Source: Spirochaetes bacterium RBG_16_67_19 (GTDB lineage Bacteria; Spirochaetota; Spirochaetia; SZUA-6; DRHE01). Taken from it: 5,301 nt of DNA. Below are positions 1 through 5,301 of the stretch, in pieces (position 1 is the first letter of the stretch; each line of letters opens with the position of its first letter). Both the position numbers and the translations under genes were made by a program. The DNA lies in NCBI GenBank assembly GCA_001829505.1, contig MIBK01000034.1, positions 32,944 through 38,244 on the forward strand. The letters run 5' to 3'. Under the pieces are notes generated by a model. It saw only the letters and a list, made by a program, of their open reading frames with translations. It did no database searches and was not told where the DNA came from.

Positions 1-31
1 GGCCGTTTCTGATCAGCAGCTCAGTAGCCAT
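1..31 (-). CDS. Partial 5' end of a probable amidohydrolase-superfamily (hydantoinase/dihydropyrimidinase-like) gene
   Basis: Only the first ten codons are in the window; the gene runs off the left edge. The minus strand reads ATG at 31-29 and translates as MATELLIRNG. The pattern of two or three hydrophobic residues followed by (I)(R/K)NG is the usual first beta strand of dihydropyrimidinases, D-hydantoinases, allantoinases, dihydroorotases and related metal-dependent amidohydrolases. The start is well supported: a perfect AAGGAGGT Shine-Dalgarno lies 6 nt upstream, and the ATG is only 2 nt after the stop of the molybdenum-hydroxylase large subunit. It is therefore almost certainly the next cistron of the same operon. 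If it is a cyclic amidohydrolase, it could open a ring oxidised by the preceding enzyme. Ten residues cannot fix the subfamily; that a gene starts here is much surer than what it encodes. Confidence 0.55.
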   Translation of the reverse strand, partial: MATELLIRNG

Positions 32-33
32 GT

Positions 34-2364
34 TCAGACCTCCTTGGCCAGCGCGGCGGCGATGTCCGCGCGGGTGATGGGTAGACGGGTGAAGCGCAGG
101 CCGGTGGCGTCGGCCACCGCGTTGGCGAAGGCCGCCGCGGCCCCGGCCACCGGCGGCTCCCCCACGCCCTTGGCCCCGAAGGGCCCGGCGGGACTGGGCT
201 CCTCCACCACCAGGGTCTCGGTGGGCAGGCGATCCAGGATCGAGGGCACCGCGTAGTCGGCGAAGTTGGCGTTGCGGATATGTCCGCCCTCGGTATCGAT
301 CCGCTCCAGATGGGCCAGGGCGAAGCCGATCAGGGAGCCGCCCTCCACCTGTCCCTCCAGGCCCAGGGGGTTGACCACCCGGCCCACGTCGTGCGCCGCC
401 AGGTGCCGCAGCACCTTCACTTTGCCGGTCCAGCGGTCCACTCGCACGTCCATCAGGTGGGTGCCGAAGTTGTAGGCGATGTAGATGTCGCCCTGGTGGG
501 TCTCGTGGTCGAAGCGGGCGTCCGGGGCCCGCGAGAAAGCCAGGTGCATGAGCGGGAAACCGGACCAGTAAGCGGCGGTGGCCACCTCGGCCAGAGGGAT
601 GCGGGCCTGGGGATCGGCCTCCAGCATGGCGAAGCCCTCCGCCAGGCGCACGGCCTCCGGCGGGCACTTCAGCATCAGGCCGGCCATGGAGCGCAGCGAG
701 CCGGCCACCTCGCGGGCGGCCTTCAGCACGGCCGTCCCTCCGACCGTGGTCGAGCGGGAGGCCACGGTGGGCCCGGAGTCGTGCACCGCGTCGGTGTCCA
801 CCTGGCGCACGGTGATCCGGGTGATATCCACACCCAGCGCCTCGGCGGCCACCTGGGCGAACACGGTGCGCGAGCCCTGGCCCATGTCGGTGAGCCCCAC
901 CCCGACCAGGGCGCTGCCGTCCTGGGCCATCTGCACGGAGGCGCCCACCACATCGATGCCTTCCGCGCCGTTGGAGATGCCCTGCAGCAGGCAGGCCACG
1001 CCCCGGCCGTAGAGGTAACGGCCGCCATCCGTGGCGGGCTGCGCCCCGGCCGGCGGGCCCTCCGCCGGCTTCGGACCCATCGGCCTGGGGCCAGCCTTCT
1101 CGGCAACCCGCTCGATGGTCCGACCGATGCCCACGGACTGGGTGAACACCTGCCCGGTGGCGGTGCCTTCCCCGGGGCGCAGGGCGTTGCGGCGGCGCAG
1201 CTCCAGGGGGTCCAGGCCCAGGGCCGCGGCCAGCTCGTCCATCTGGCTTTCCGAGGCGAAGGTCACCTGGGGCACGCCGAAGCCGCGGAAGGCCCCGCAG
1301 TAGGTCTTGTTCGTATAGACGGTGGTGCTCTCCACGCGCACGTTGGGCACCCGGTAGGGACCGGCGGCGTGGATCATGGCCTTCATGGTCACGAAGGGGC
1401 TCTCCGAGGCGTATGCCCCCCCGTCCAGGAGGATCTCGGCCTCCCCGGCCACCAGGGTGCCGTCGCGCAGCGCCCCGGTCCGGTAGCGGATGCGCGCGGC
1501 GTGGCGCAGGTTGGAGCCGATGATCGACTCCTCGCGCTCGTGGGCGATCATCACCGGCACCCCCAGGCGCACGGCGGCAATGGCCGCCAGGGCCCCGATC
1601 TCGGTGGCCACGTCGTCCTTGCCTCCGAAACTGCCGCCCGTGTAGGCCTGCACCACCCGCACCCGGCTGGCCGGCAGGCCCAGGTTGGCGGCGATGTGCC
1701 CGCGCAGGTGAAACGGGGACTGGCAGGAGGCGTACACGGTGATCCGCCCGTCGCCCCCGGGAACGGCCACCACCGCCTCGGGTTCCAGGTAGGCGTGCTC
1801 CTGGAAGGAGGTCTGGTAGGTGTTCTCCACGACCACCTGGGCCCCAGCGAAGCCTTGGGCCACGTCGCCTTTCACCAGCTTCTTGGAGTAGGTGACGTTG
1901 CCGCCGGGATGGATCCTGCGGGCCGCCGGGTCCAGCGCCTGCTCCACGGTGAGGATCGGCTCCCAGGGCTCGATACGCGCGCGCACGGCCGCGGCCCCGC
2001 GGCGGGCCTCCTCGCGGCTCACGCCCACCGCCAGCGCCAGGGACTCCCCCTCGTAGCGCACCTCGCCGGCGGCCAGCAGAGGCTGATCGAAGGGCGGCAG
2101 GATGCCGATGAGGTTGGGCCCGGGGATGTCGCGGGCCAGGAGCACCGCGACCACGCCCGGTAGCCGCAGGGCGGGGGACGGGTCCACTTCGACCAGCTTC
2201 CCGGCCGGCACCCCCGCGCGGCGCGCCGAGGCGTACAGCAGGCCGGGGAAACGCAGGTCCGCGGCGAAGCGCGCCTGGCCGGTCACCAGCTCGCGGCCGT
2301 CGACCTTGCGCACGCGCGCGCCGACCACGGCCAGTTCGCCGGTGTTCACCGGCTGGGCGCTCAC
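34..2364 (-). CDS. Xanthine dehydrogenase-family molybdenum hydroxylase, large molybdopterin-binding catalytic subunit
   Basis: This 776-residue protein is the catalytic subunit of a three-subunit molybdenum hydroxylase, which hydroxylates a carbon (typically next to N in a heterocycle, or an aldehyde) with oxygen from water. It has normal family length. The small N-terminal domain spans roughly residues 15-140, and the Mo-binding domains follow. Visible motifs are Q215, GGSFGGK (243-249), AFRGFG (358-363), DMGQG (493-497), HDVGRVVNP (658-666), GQVEGG (671-676) and GVGEPP (733-738) with the likely catalytic base Glu736. The AFRGFG loop belongs to xanthine dehydrogenase and aldehyde oxidoreductase relatives; the CO-dehydrogenase signature AYRCSFR is absent. 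By my alignment, bovine Glu802 and Arg880 correspond to Asp250 and Lys328, so the substrate may be purine-like but is not settled. A Pro/Gly-rich linker lies at 423-447. The GTG start at 2364 overlaps the small-subunit stop (GTGA) and has GGGAGG 7 nt upstream. The family assignment is firm; the substrate is inference. Confidence 0.93.
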   Translation of the reverse strand: MSAQPVNTGELAVVGARVRKVDGRELVTGQARFAADLRFPGLLYASARRAGVPAGKLVEVDPSPALRLPGVVAVLLARDIPGPNLIGILPPFDQPLLAAGEVRYEGESLALAVGVSREEARRGAAAVRARIEPWEPILTVEQALDPAARRIHPGGNVTYSKKLVKGDVAQGFAGAQVVVENTYQTSFQEHAYLEPEAVVAVPGGDGRITVYASCQSPFHLRGHIAANLGLPASRVRVVQAYTGGSFGGKDDVATEIGALAAIAAVRLGVPVMIAHEREESIIGSNLRHAARIRYRTGALRDGTLVAGEAEILLDGGAYASESPFVTMKAMIHAAGPYRVPNVRVESTTVYTNKTYCGAFRGFGVPQVTFASESQMDELAAALGLDPLELRRRNALRPGEGTATGQVFTQSVGIGRTIERVAEKAGPRPMGPKPAEGPPAGAQPATDGGRYLYGRGVACLLQGISNGAEGIDVVGASVQMAQDGSALVGVGLTDMGQGSRTVFAQVAAEALGVDITRITVRQVDTDAVHDSGPTVASRSTTVGGTAVLKAAREVAGSLRSMAGLMLKCPPEAVRLAEGFAMLEADPQARIPLAEVATAAYWSGFPLMHLAFSRAPDARFDHETHQGDIYIAYNFGTHLMDVRVDRWTGKVKVLRHLAAHDVGRVVNPLGLEGQVEGGSLIGFALAHLERIDTEGGHIRNANFADYAVPSILDRLPTETLVVEEPSPAGPFGAKGVGEPPVAGAAAAFANAVADATGLRFTRLPITRADIAAALAKEV
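38..45 (-). promoter_or_regulatory. Perfect Shine-Dalgarno (AAGGAGGT) for the amidohydrolase-like gene
   Basis: The minus strand reads AAGGAGGT followed by CTGAAC and ATG, a 6-nt spacing to the start at 31. The site lies within the last three codons (Lys-Glu-Val) of the large-subunit gene. It is the best match to the anti-Shine-Dalgarno consensus among the visible starts in this window and fixes the start of the downstream gene. Confidence 0.85.
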
Positions 2365-2864
2365 CGGCCGGCCTCCCGCCCGCGGCGGCTTGTCCCGTCG
2401 CCGCGACCCGCCCTATCCGCCGCCCGCTGGACCGCCTTCAGGATCTTGGCGTAGCCCGTGCAGCGGCACAGGTTGCCGCTCAGGGCCTGCTCGATTTCCG
2501 GGTCCGTGGGATGCGGCACGCGGTCCAGCAGCGCCTTGGAGGACAGCAGCAGGCCGGGCGTGCAGTACCCGCATTGCACCGCGCCTTCCTCCAGGAAGGC
2601 CTCCTGCAGGGGGTGCAGGACCTCCCCCTTCGCCAGCCCCTCCACGGTCAGCACCGCGCGGCCCTGCAGCTTGGCCGCGTACAGCAGGCAGGCGTTCACC
2701 GGGCTGCCGTCCACCAGGATCGTGCAGGCGCCGCACTCGCCGCGGCCGCAGCCTTCCTTGGTGCCGGTCAGGCCCAGAAGATCGCGCAGGAGGTCCAGGG
2801 CGCGCATGGACCCGTCGGCTTGCATCCGGACGGGCCGGCCGTTGCAGGTGAACTCCAGCTGCAT
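2361..2864 (-). CDS. Molybdenum hydroxylase small subunit, two [2Fe-2S] clusters
   Basis: This 167-residue protein (168 if the adjacent GTG is used) is the electron-transfer subunit that passes electrons from the Mo site to FAD. Numbered from the ATG, the N-terminal plant-ferredoxin-type domain carries C39-x4-C44-x2-C47 and C59. The C-terminal helical domain carries C98-x2-C101 (in QCGYCTPG) and C133-x-C135 (in NLCRCTG). All eight cluster ligands are present. The length fits the usual 155-170 residues. The last 15-20 residues form an Arg/Gly-rich tail with no conserved role that I recognise. Two adjacent starts are possible, GTG at 2867 and ATG at 2864. I prefer the ATG because GAGGGGG lies 7 nt upstream of it, against 4 nt for the GTG, and because TGATG overlap with the FAD-subunit stop is typical coupling. 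The downstream large subunit overlaps by 4 nt. Confidence 0.96.
   Translation of the reverse strand: MQLEFTCNGRPVRMQADGSMRALDLLRDLLGLTGTKEGCGRGECGACTILVDGSPVNACLLYAAKLQGRAVLTVEGLAKGEVLHPLQEAFLEEGAVQCGYCTPGLLLSSKALLDRVPHPTDPEIEQALSGNLCRCTGYAKILKAVQRAADRAGRGDGTSRRGREAGR
2372..2377 (-). promoter_or_regulatory. Shine-Dalgarno GGGAGG for the large subunit GTG start
   Basis: The minus strand has GGGAGG, then 7 nt, then GTG at 2364. The site sits inside the final codons of the small-subunit gene. It supports the non-ATG start, whose stop/start overlap (GTGA, 2364-2361) implies coupled translation of the two subunits. Confidence 0.7.
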
Positions 2865-3724
2865 CACTGCACCCCCTCGCAGGCCTCGGCCAGAGCTTCG
2901 CGCAGCAGGGCCGCGGTCAGCAGACGGCGGTAGGCGGCCGGGGCGCGCACGTCGTCGATCGGACGCACCTCTTCCGCCGCCGCCTGTCCGGCTTCCCGTC
3001 CCAGCCCCTGGCTCCAGGCCTGGCCGCGCAGCAGCTTCTCGGCCGCCGCCAGGCGCACCGGGGTGGGGGCCACCGAACCGGCCGCGGCGCGCACCTCGGC
3101 CATCCGACCGCCTTCCGCCAGCAACCAGACGGCCACGTTCACCTGGGAGATGGCCTGGCCTTCGCGCTGCCCAATCATGCGGAAAGCGGAGCGCCCGGCC
3201 AGGGCCGCGGGGCCGAAGTCCACCTCCACCAGCAGCTCTCCGGGACGGAGCACCGTGGCCTTGGGCCCGGTGAAGAACTCCTCGGCCGGCACCTCGCGCC
3301 TGCCCTCCACCGAAGCCAGCACCAGCCGGCCGCCCAGCGCGATCACCGGCGCCAGGGTGTCGCCGCAGGGGGAGGCGTTGCAGAGGTTGCCGCCCAGCGT
3401 GCCCAGGGCGCGGATCTGCGGCGAGCCGATGGCGCGCGCTCCCTGGGACAGGCAGGCCGGCAGGTCCGCGCTCCGGGCCAGGGTTTCCAGGCGGACCGCC
3501 GCCCCGATGCTCAAGGCCCCGCCGGGCGCACGCTCCAGCCGCAGGAGCTCCGGGATGCCGCTCACGTCCACCAGGGCTTCGGGCTGCCCGCCCGCCGCGT
3601 TGCCGGCCAGCTGCACAGCCAGGTCGGTGCCCCCCGCCACGTAGCGGGCGCTCCGGCCCTGTTCGTCCAGGCCCCCCATCAGGCGAAGAGCCTCTTCCAC
3701 GCTGCCGGCGATCAGGTACTCCAC
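2864..3724 (-). CDS. Molybdenum hydroxylase medium subunit, FAD-binding
   Basis: This 286-residue protein is the flavoprotein subunit of the hydroxylase. It takes electrons from the [2Fe-2S] subunit and passes them to an external acceptor (NAD+, ferredoxin or quinone; the sequence does not say which). The fold is the vanillyl-alcohol-oxidase/CO-dehydrogenase flavoprotein type. FAD-contact motifs are AGGTDL (30-35) and GTLGGNLCNASPCGD (108-122). The family's GP-x-T-x-L-x-P-x-E-L stretch follows at about 153-164, and the C-terminal domain covers about 180-286, including R187 and the DDVRAPAAYRR segment near 257. The length is standard. There is no cysteine-rich insertion of the kind that carries the extra [4Fe-4S] cluster in 4-hydroxybenzoyl-CoA reductase. 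The start is a GTG at 3724, 7 nt after the moaD-like stop. The only Shine-Dalgarno-like element is a G run (3736-3740) 11 nt upstream, so initiation may depend on coupling. The N-terminal sequence (SVEEAL at 8-13) matches the family start. Confidence 0.95.
   Translation of the reverse strand: MEYLIAGSVEEALRLMGGLDEQGRSARYVAGGTDLAVQLAGNAAGGQPEALVDVSGIPELLRLERAPGGALSIGAAVRLETLARSADLPACLSQGARAIGSPQIRALGTLGGNLCNASPCGDTLAPVIALGGRLVLASVEGRREVPAEEFFTGPKATVLRPGELLVEVDFGPAALAGRSAFRMIGQREGQAISQVNVAVWLLAEGGRMAEVRAAAGSVAPTPVRLAAAEKLLRGQAWSQGLGREAGQAAAEEVRPIDDVRAPAAYRRLLTAALLREALAEACEGVQ
2872..2878 (-). promoter_or_regulatory. Shine-Dalgarno GAGGGGG deciding the small-subunit start
   Basis: The minus strand reads GAGGGGG at 2878-2872 within the last codons of the FAD-subunit gene. 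It is 7 nt from the ATG at 2864 and 4 nt from the GTG at 2867. The spacing favours the ATG. Confidence 0.6.
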
Positions 3725-3731
3725 CGGCTGC

Positions 3732-4079
3732 TCAGCCCCCGCCCATGGCGGTGGACAGCACCACCGCCTGCCCGGGGCCCACCCGTTCCCCGGCGGGATG
3801 AACGACCCGGCGCGCGGCTCCCCCGCTTTGCTTCAGGAAGACCAGCACCCCCGGGCGCAGGTCCTCCCCTTCCAGAAGAGCCTGCCCGCCGAGCCGGGCT
3901 TCCACCGCCCGCAGCGCGTCCAGCACCGTAGGCGCGGAGCCCGCGGCTGGCTGGGGCACCTTGCAGGGTGCCGCGCCGAAGGGGATCTCCCCGCGTGGGC
4001 CCGTGGCCACCTCCACCTCCAACCGGTCCGTTCCGGCTTTCTGCCGGAACAGGGCGAGCAGCTCGATGGGCACCTTCAT
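3732..4079 (-). CDS. MoaD/ThiS-family ubiquitin-like sulfur-carrier protein
   Basis: This 115-residue protein has the beta-grasp layout of MoaD: an N-terminal strand with MKVPIELLALFRQKAG (1-16), a helix around 51-63 (TVLDALRAVEARL), a GVLVFL strand at 77-82, and a C-terminal VGPGQAVVL strand ending in a Gly-Gly type tail. In MoaD the terminal glycine is activated and thiocarboxylated to donate sulfur for molybdopterin. It is longer than the usual 80-95 residues because of a Gly/Pro/Ala-rich insert at about 27-50, and the tail has three glycines, not two. It starts inside the AOR-family stop codon (ATGA, 4079-4076). MoaD-like genes next to AOR genes are a known arrangement, so a role in making the W/Mo-pterin cofactor for that enzyme is the natural reading. 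No MoaE or activating enzyme is in the window. A ThiS-like role is less likely given the neighbours. Confidence 0.85.
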   Translation of the reverse strand: MKVPIELLALFRQKAGTDRLEVEVATGPRGEIPFGAAPCKVPQPAAGSAPTVLDALRAVEARLGGQALLEGEDLRPGVLVFLKQSGGAARRVVHPAGERVGPGQAVVLSTAMGGG

Positions 4080-5301
4080 CGCCACCCCCCGCCGTCGGCC
4101 TGCGCGCCGGCGGCCTGGCCCGCGCCCGGCCGGCCGAGCGCCGCGTAGCTCTCGAGGCCCAGCTCCCGCAACCTGGCCGCTGTGGGCACCCCGTCGCGGT
4201 CCCAGCCGCGCGCCGTGTAATATTCGTCCAGCATGGCCTCGAAGCCGGCCCGCTCGATCACCGCCCCCTCGGAGGCGGGGCCCTTGATGGGCTGGAAGCA
4301 GCGCTCGGGCAGGGCGTCGTCCGCCCGGGTGTGACCGGCACCCAGGTTGTACAGCTTCTCCAGATTCCAGATGCGCTCCCCCAGGAGGTCGAAGTCCCGC
4401 AGGCTGAGGGTCCGGCCCGCGGCCGCCTGCACGAAGCGCGGGTACAGCTCGGGCGGGGTCACGAACTCGTGGAAGCGGCAGGTCACCAGGGTGAAGATGG
4501 CGTTCACCCGGTCCTGGATGCCCTTCACCAGGGCGGCCTTGCCCTCGTAGGCGTTCATTTCGATCTGCCCGGTGATTTCCGCCCCGATCGGGGCCCGCTT
4601 GTGGCAGGCGCCGCGGTTGGAGGTGGCGAAGGCCAGGGCCGTGCCCTTCATGCGCCGGGGCATCCAGGCGGCGAACCCGGAGTTCTTGATCTGCATGGCG
4701 ATCTCCAGGCCGCCCAGCTCCCGGGCCGCGCGCAGGGGCCCGCGGGCCAGCAGGTCGCCGATGCCTTCCCGCCGGCCGATGCGGCCCAGTAAACCAAGGA
4801 TGGCCTCGCGGTCGCCGAAGCGCAGGGACAGGCCCGGCTCGCGGGCCAGGCCCTTCTCCCCCATCTCCAGGGCCCAGGCCACCGTGACCCCGGCGGTGAG
4901 GGTGTCCATGCCGTACTCCTCGCACAGCTGGTTGGCCTCGGCCAGGGTGACCGCGTCCCCGTTGCCCAGCTCGGAGCCCAGGGAGAACATGGTCTCGTAC
5001 TCCGGCCCGCGCAGCCAGCTCTCCCCGCCCCCGGGCTTGCGGAACTTGTGCAGCATGCCGCAGTGCACGGGGCAGCCGTAGCAGGCCACCGCCCGGGTAT
5101 AGAATTTCTTGGCGAAGGCGAAGCCGTCGATCTCGGCGAACTTCTCGAACTGCCCGTACTCGTGGTTGCGCGTGGCCAGGCCCCCGCGGCCGTTCACCAG
5201 GCCCATGCCGGCCCCGGTGCCTACCCGCGAGAACATGCCCACCAGGTTGTATTCCTCGGCGCAAGCCCGGCGGAGCTGCTCCATGTTCTCAGCCACCAGG
5301 C
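4076..5301 (-). CDS. Aldehyde:ferredoxin oxidoreductase (AOR) family protein, 5' end cut off by the window edge
   Basis: 407 C-terminal residues are present of a family usually near 600, so the N-terminal W/Mo-pterin domain lies outside the window. AOR enzymes use a bispterin tungsten (or Mo) centre and one [4Fe-4S] cluster, normally oxidising aldehydes to acids with ferredoxin. Numbering from the codon at 5296-5294: C72-x2-C75-x3-C79 (CYGCPVHC) plus C273 are the four cluster ligands. GPEYET (97-102) and His232 (in NRGACHKR) match active-site segments, and EEYGMD (126-131) matches the first pterin motif DxxGLD. The second motif, DxxGLC, reads FTLVTC (268-273) and has lost its Asp, Gly and Leu. 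ADDALPER (325-332) is the family's C-terminal landmark. The last 20 residues are an Ala/Gly-rich tail. The reading frame stays open to the right edge. The codon at 5296 is an internal GTG, not a start. The gene is followed directly by the MoaD-like gene (4-nt overlap). The substrate is unknown. Confidence 0.92.
   Translation of the reverse strand, partial: LVAENMEQLRRACAEEYNLVGMFSRVGTGAGMGLVNGRGGLATRNHEYGQFEKFAEIDGFAFAKKFYTRAVACYGCPVHCGMLHKFRKPGGGESWLRGPEYETMFSLGSELGNGDAVTLAEANQLCEEYGMDTLTAGVTVAWALEMGEKGLAREPGLSLRFGDREAILGLLGRIGRREGIGDLLARGPLRAARELGGLEIAMQIKNSGFAAWMPRRMKGTALAFATSNRGACHKRAPIGAEITGQIEMNAYEGKAALVKGIQDRVNAIFTLVTCRFHEFVTPPELYPRFVQAAAGRTLSLRDFDLLGERIWNLEKLYNLGAGHTRADDALPERCFQPIKGPASEGAVIERAGFEAMLDEYYTARGWDRDGVPTAARLRELGLESYAALGRPGAGQAAGAQADGGGWR
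4085..4090 (-). promoter_or_regulatory. G-run acting as a possible ribosome binding site for the MoaD-like gene
   Basis: The minus strand reads GGGGGGTGGCG immediately before the ATG at 4079. The G run lies 5 nt upstream and is part of the final Gly-Gly-Trp-Arg codons of the AOR-family gene. It is a weak Shine-Dalgarno match. The ATGA stop/start overlap suggests that reinitiation after AOR translation is the main route. Confidence 0.4.

Noticed and set aside
280..2163. Very long plus-strand open frame (over 600 codons) antisense to the large-subunit gene
   Set aside because: Its translation is dominated by Gly, His, Ala and Gln with no recognisable domain, as expected for the antisense of a GC-rich gene. 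The minus-strand gene it covers has clear family motifs throughout.
2102..3273. Plus-strand open frames antisense to the small and FAD subunits
   Set aside because: The products are rich in Arg, Pro, Ser and Ala without family motifs, and they lie opposite genes whose eight cluster cysteines and FAD motifs are intact. They are GC-driven shadows.
34..3724. Carbon monoxide dehydrogenase (coxMSL) identity, suggested by the medium-small-large gene order
   Set aside because: The large subunit has AFRGFG at the active-site loop, not the form I AYRCSFR signature or the form II AYRGAGR loop, so it belongs with xanthine dehydrogenase/aldehyde oxidoreductase-like hydroxylases.
3725..3731. Possible operon break, promoter or terminator between the MoaD-like gene and the FAD-subunit gene
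   Set aside because: Only 7 nt separate stop from start, and no hairpin followed by a T run or promoter-like elements could be seen. The weak ribosome binding site there is better explained by coupling.
3732..5264. A 510-codon minus-strand frame that would fuse an upstream Arg/Gly-rich segment to the MoaD-like protein
   Set aside because: The upstream part is an out-of-frame reading of the AOR-family gene with low-complexity Arg/Gly/Pro content. The AOR frame carries the conserved cysteines and landmarks, and the MoaD fold starts cleanly at the ATG at 4079.
5294..5296. GTG at 5296 as the start of a short, complete AOR-family gene
   Set aside because: The frame is open through the last bases of the window, and the first residues already align to the middle of the family, so this is an internal codon of a gene cut by the window edge.

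Overview
The window is a GC-rich stretch (roughly two thirds G+C or more by eye, with G/C strongly preferred at third codon positions), and every real gene is on the minus strand. It reads from right to left as part of one tightly packed operon. The GC-rich coding and the presence of an AOR-family enzyme suggest a bacterium with anaerobic or facultative metabolism, such as a high-GC deltaproteobacterial or Firmicutes-like lineage. I cannot place it more precisely from sequence alone.

In transcription order the layout is as follows. (1) 5301-4076: the C-terminal two thirds of an aldehyde:ferredoxin oxidoreductase (AOR) family tungsto/molybdo-bispterin iron-sulfur enzyme, cut by the right edge. 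(2) 4079-3732: a MoaD/ThiS-type ubiquitin-like sulfur carrier that starts inside the AOR stop codon (ATGA overlap). (3) 3724-2864: the FAD-binding medium subunit of a xanthine-dehydrogenase-family molybdenum hydroxylase. (4) 2864 (or 2867)-2361: its small subunit with two [2Fe-2S] clusters. (5) 2364-34: its large molybdopterin-binding catalytic subunit. (6) 31-1: the first ten codons of a next gene whose start resembles the amidohydrolase/hydantoinase superfamily, cut by the left edge. All junctions are 4-nt or 1-nt overlaps or gaps of 2 and 7 nt, so translational coupling is likely. No promoter, terminator, RNA gene, repeat array or mobile element was seen, and no gap is longer than 7 nt.

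The three-subunit enzyme is a complete hydroxylase of the medium-small-large gene order. Electrons should pass from the Mo site through two [2Fe-2S] clusters to FAD. It is not a CO dehydrogenase: the large subunit has the AFRGFG loop of xanthine dehydrogenase and aldehyde oxidoreductase relatives. It keeps the catalytic Glu (GVGEPP), but the two positions that hold purine in bovine xanthine oxidase (Glu802, Arg880) appear as Asp250 and Lys328. Together with a possible downstream cyclic-amidohydrolase, this suggests, without proving, oxidation of an N-heterocycle (purine-like or related) followed by ring opening.

The less usual aspect is that an AOR-family enzyme and its own MoaD-like protein share an operon with a molybdenum hydroxylase. 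The AOR-family protein keeps its four cluster cysteines but has lost the residues of the second pterin-binding DxxGLC motif, so it may be a divergent branch with an unassigned substrate.
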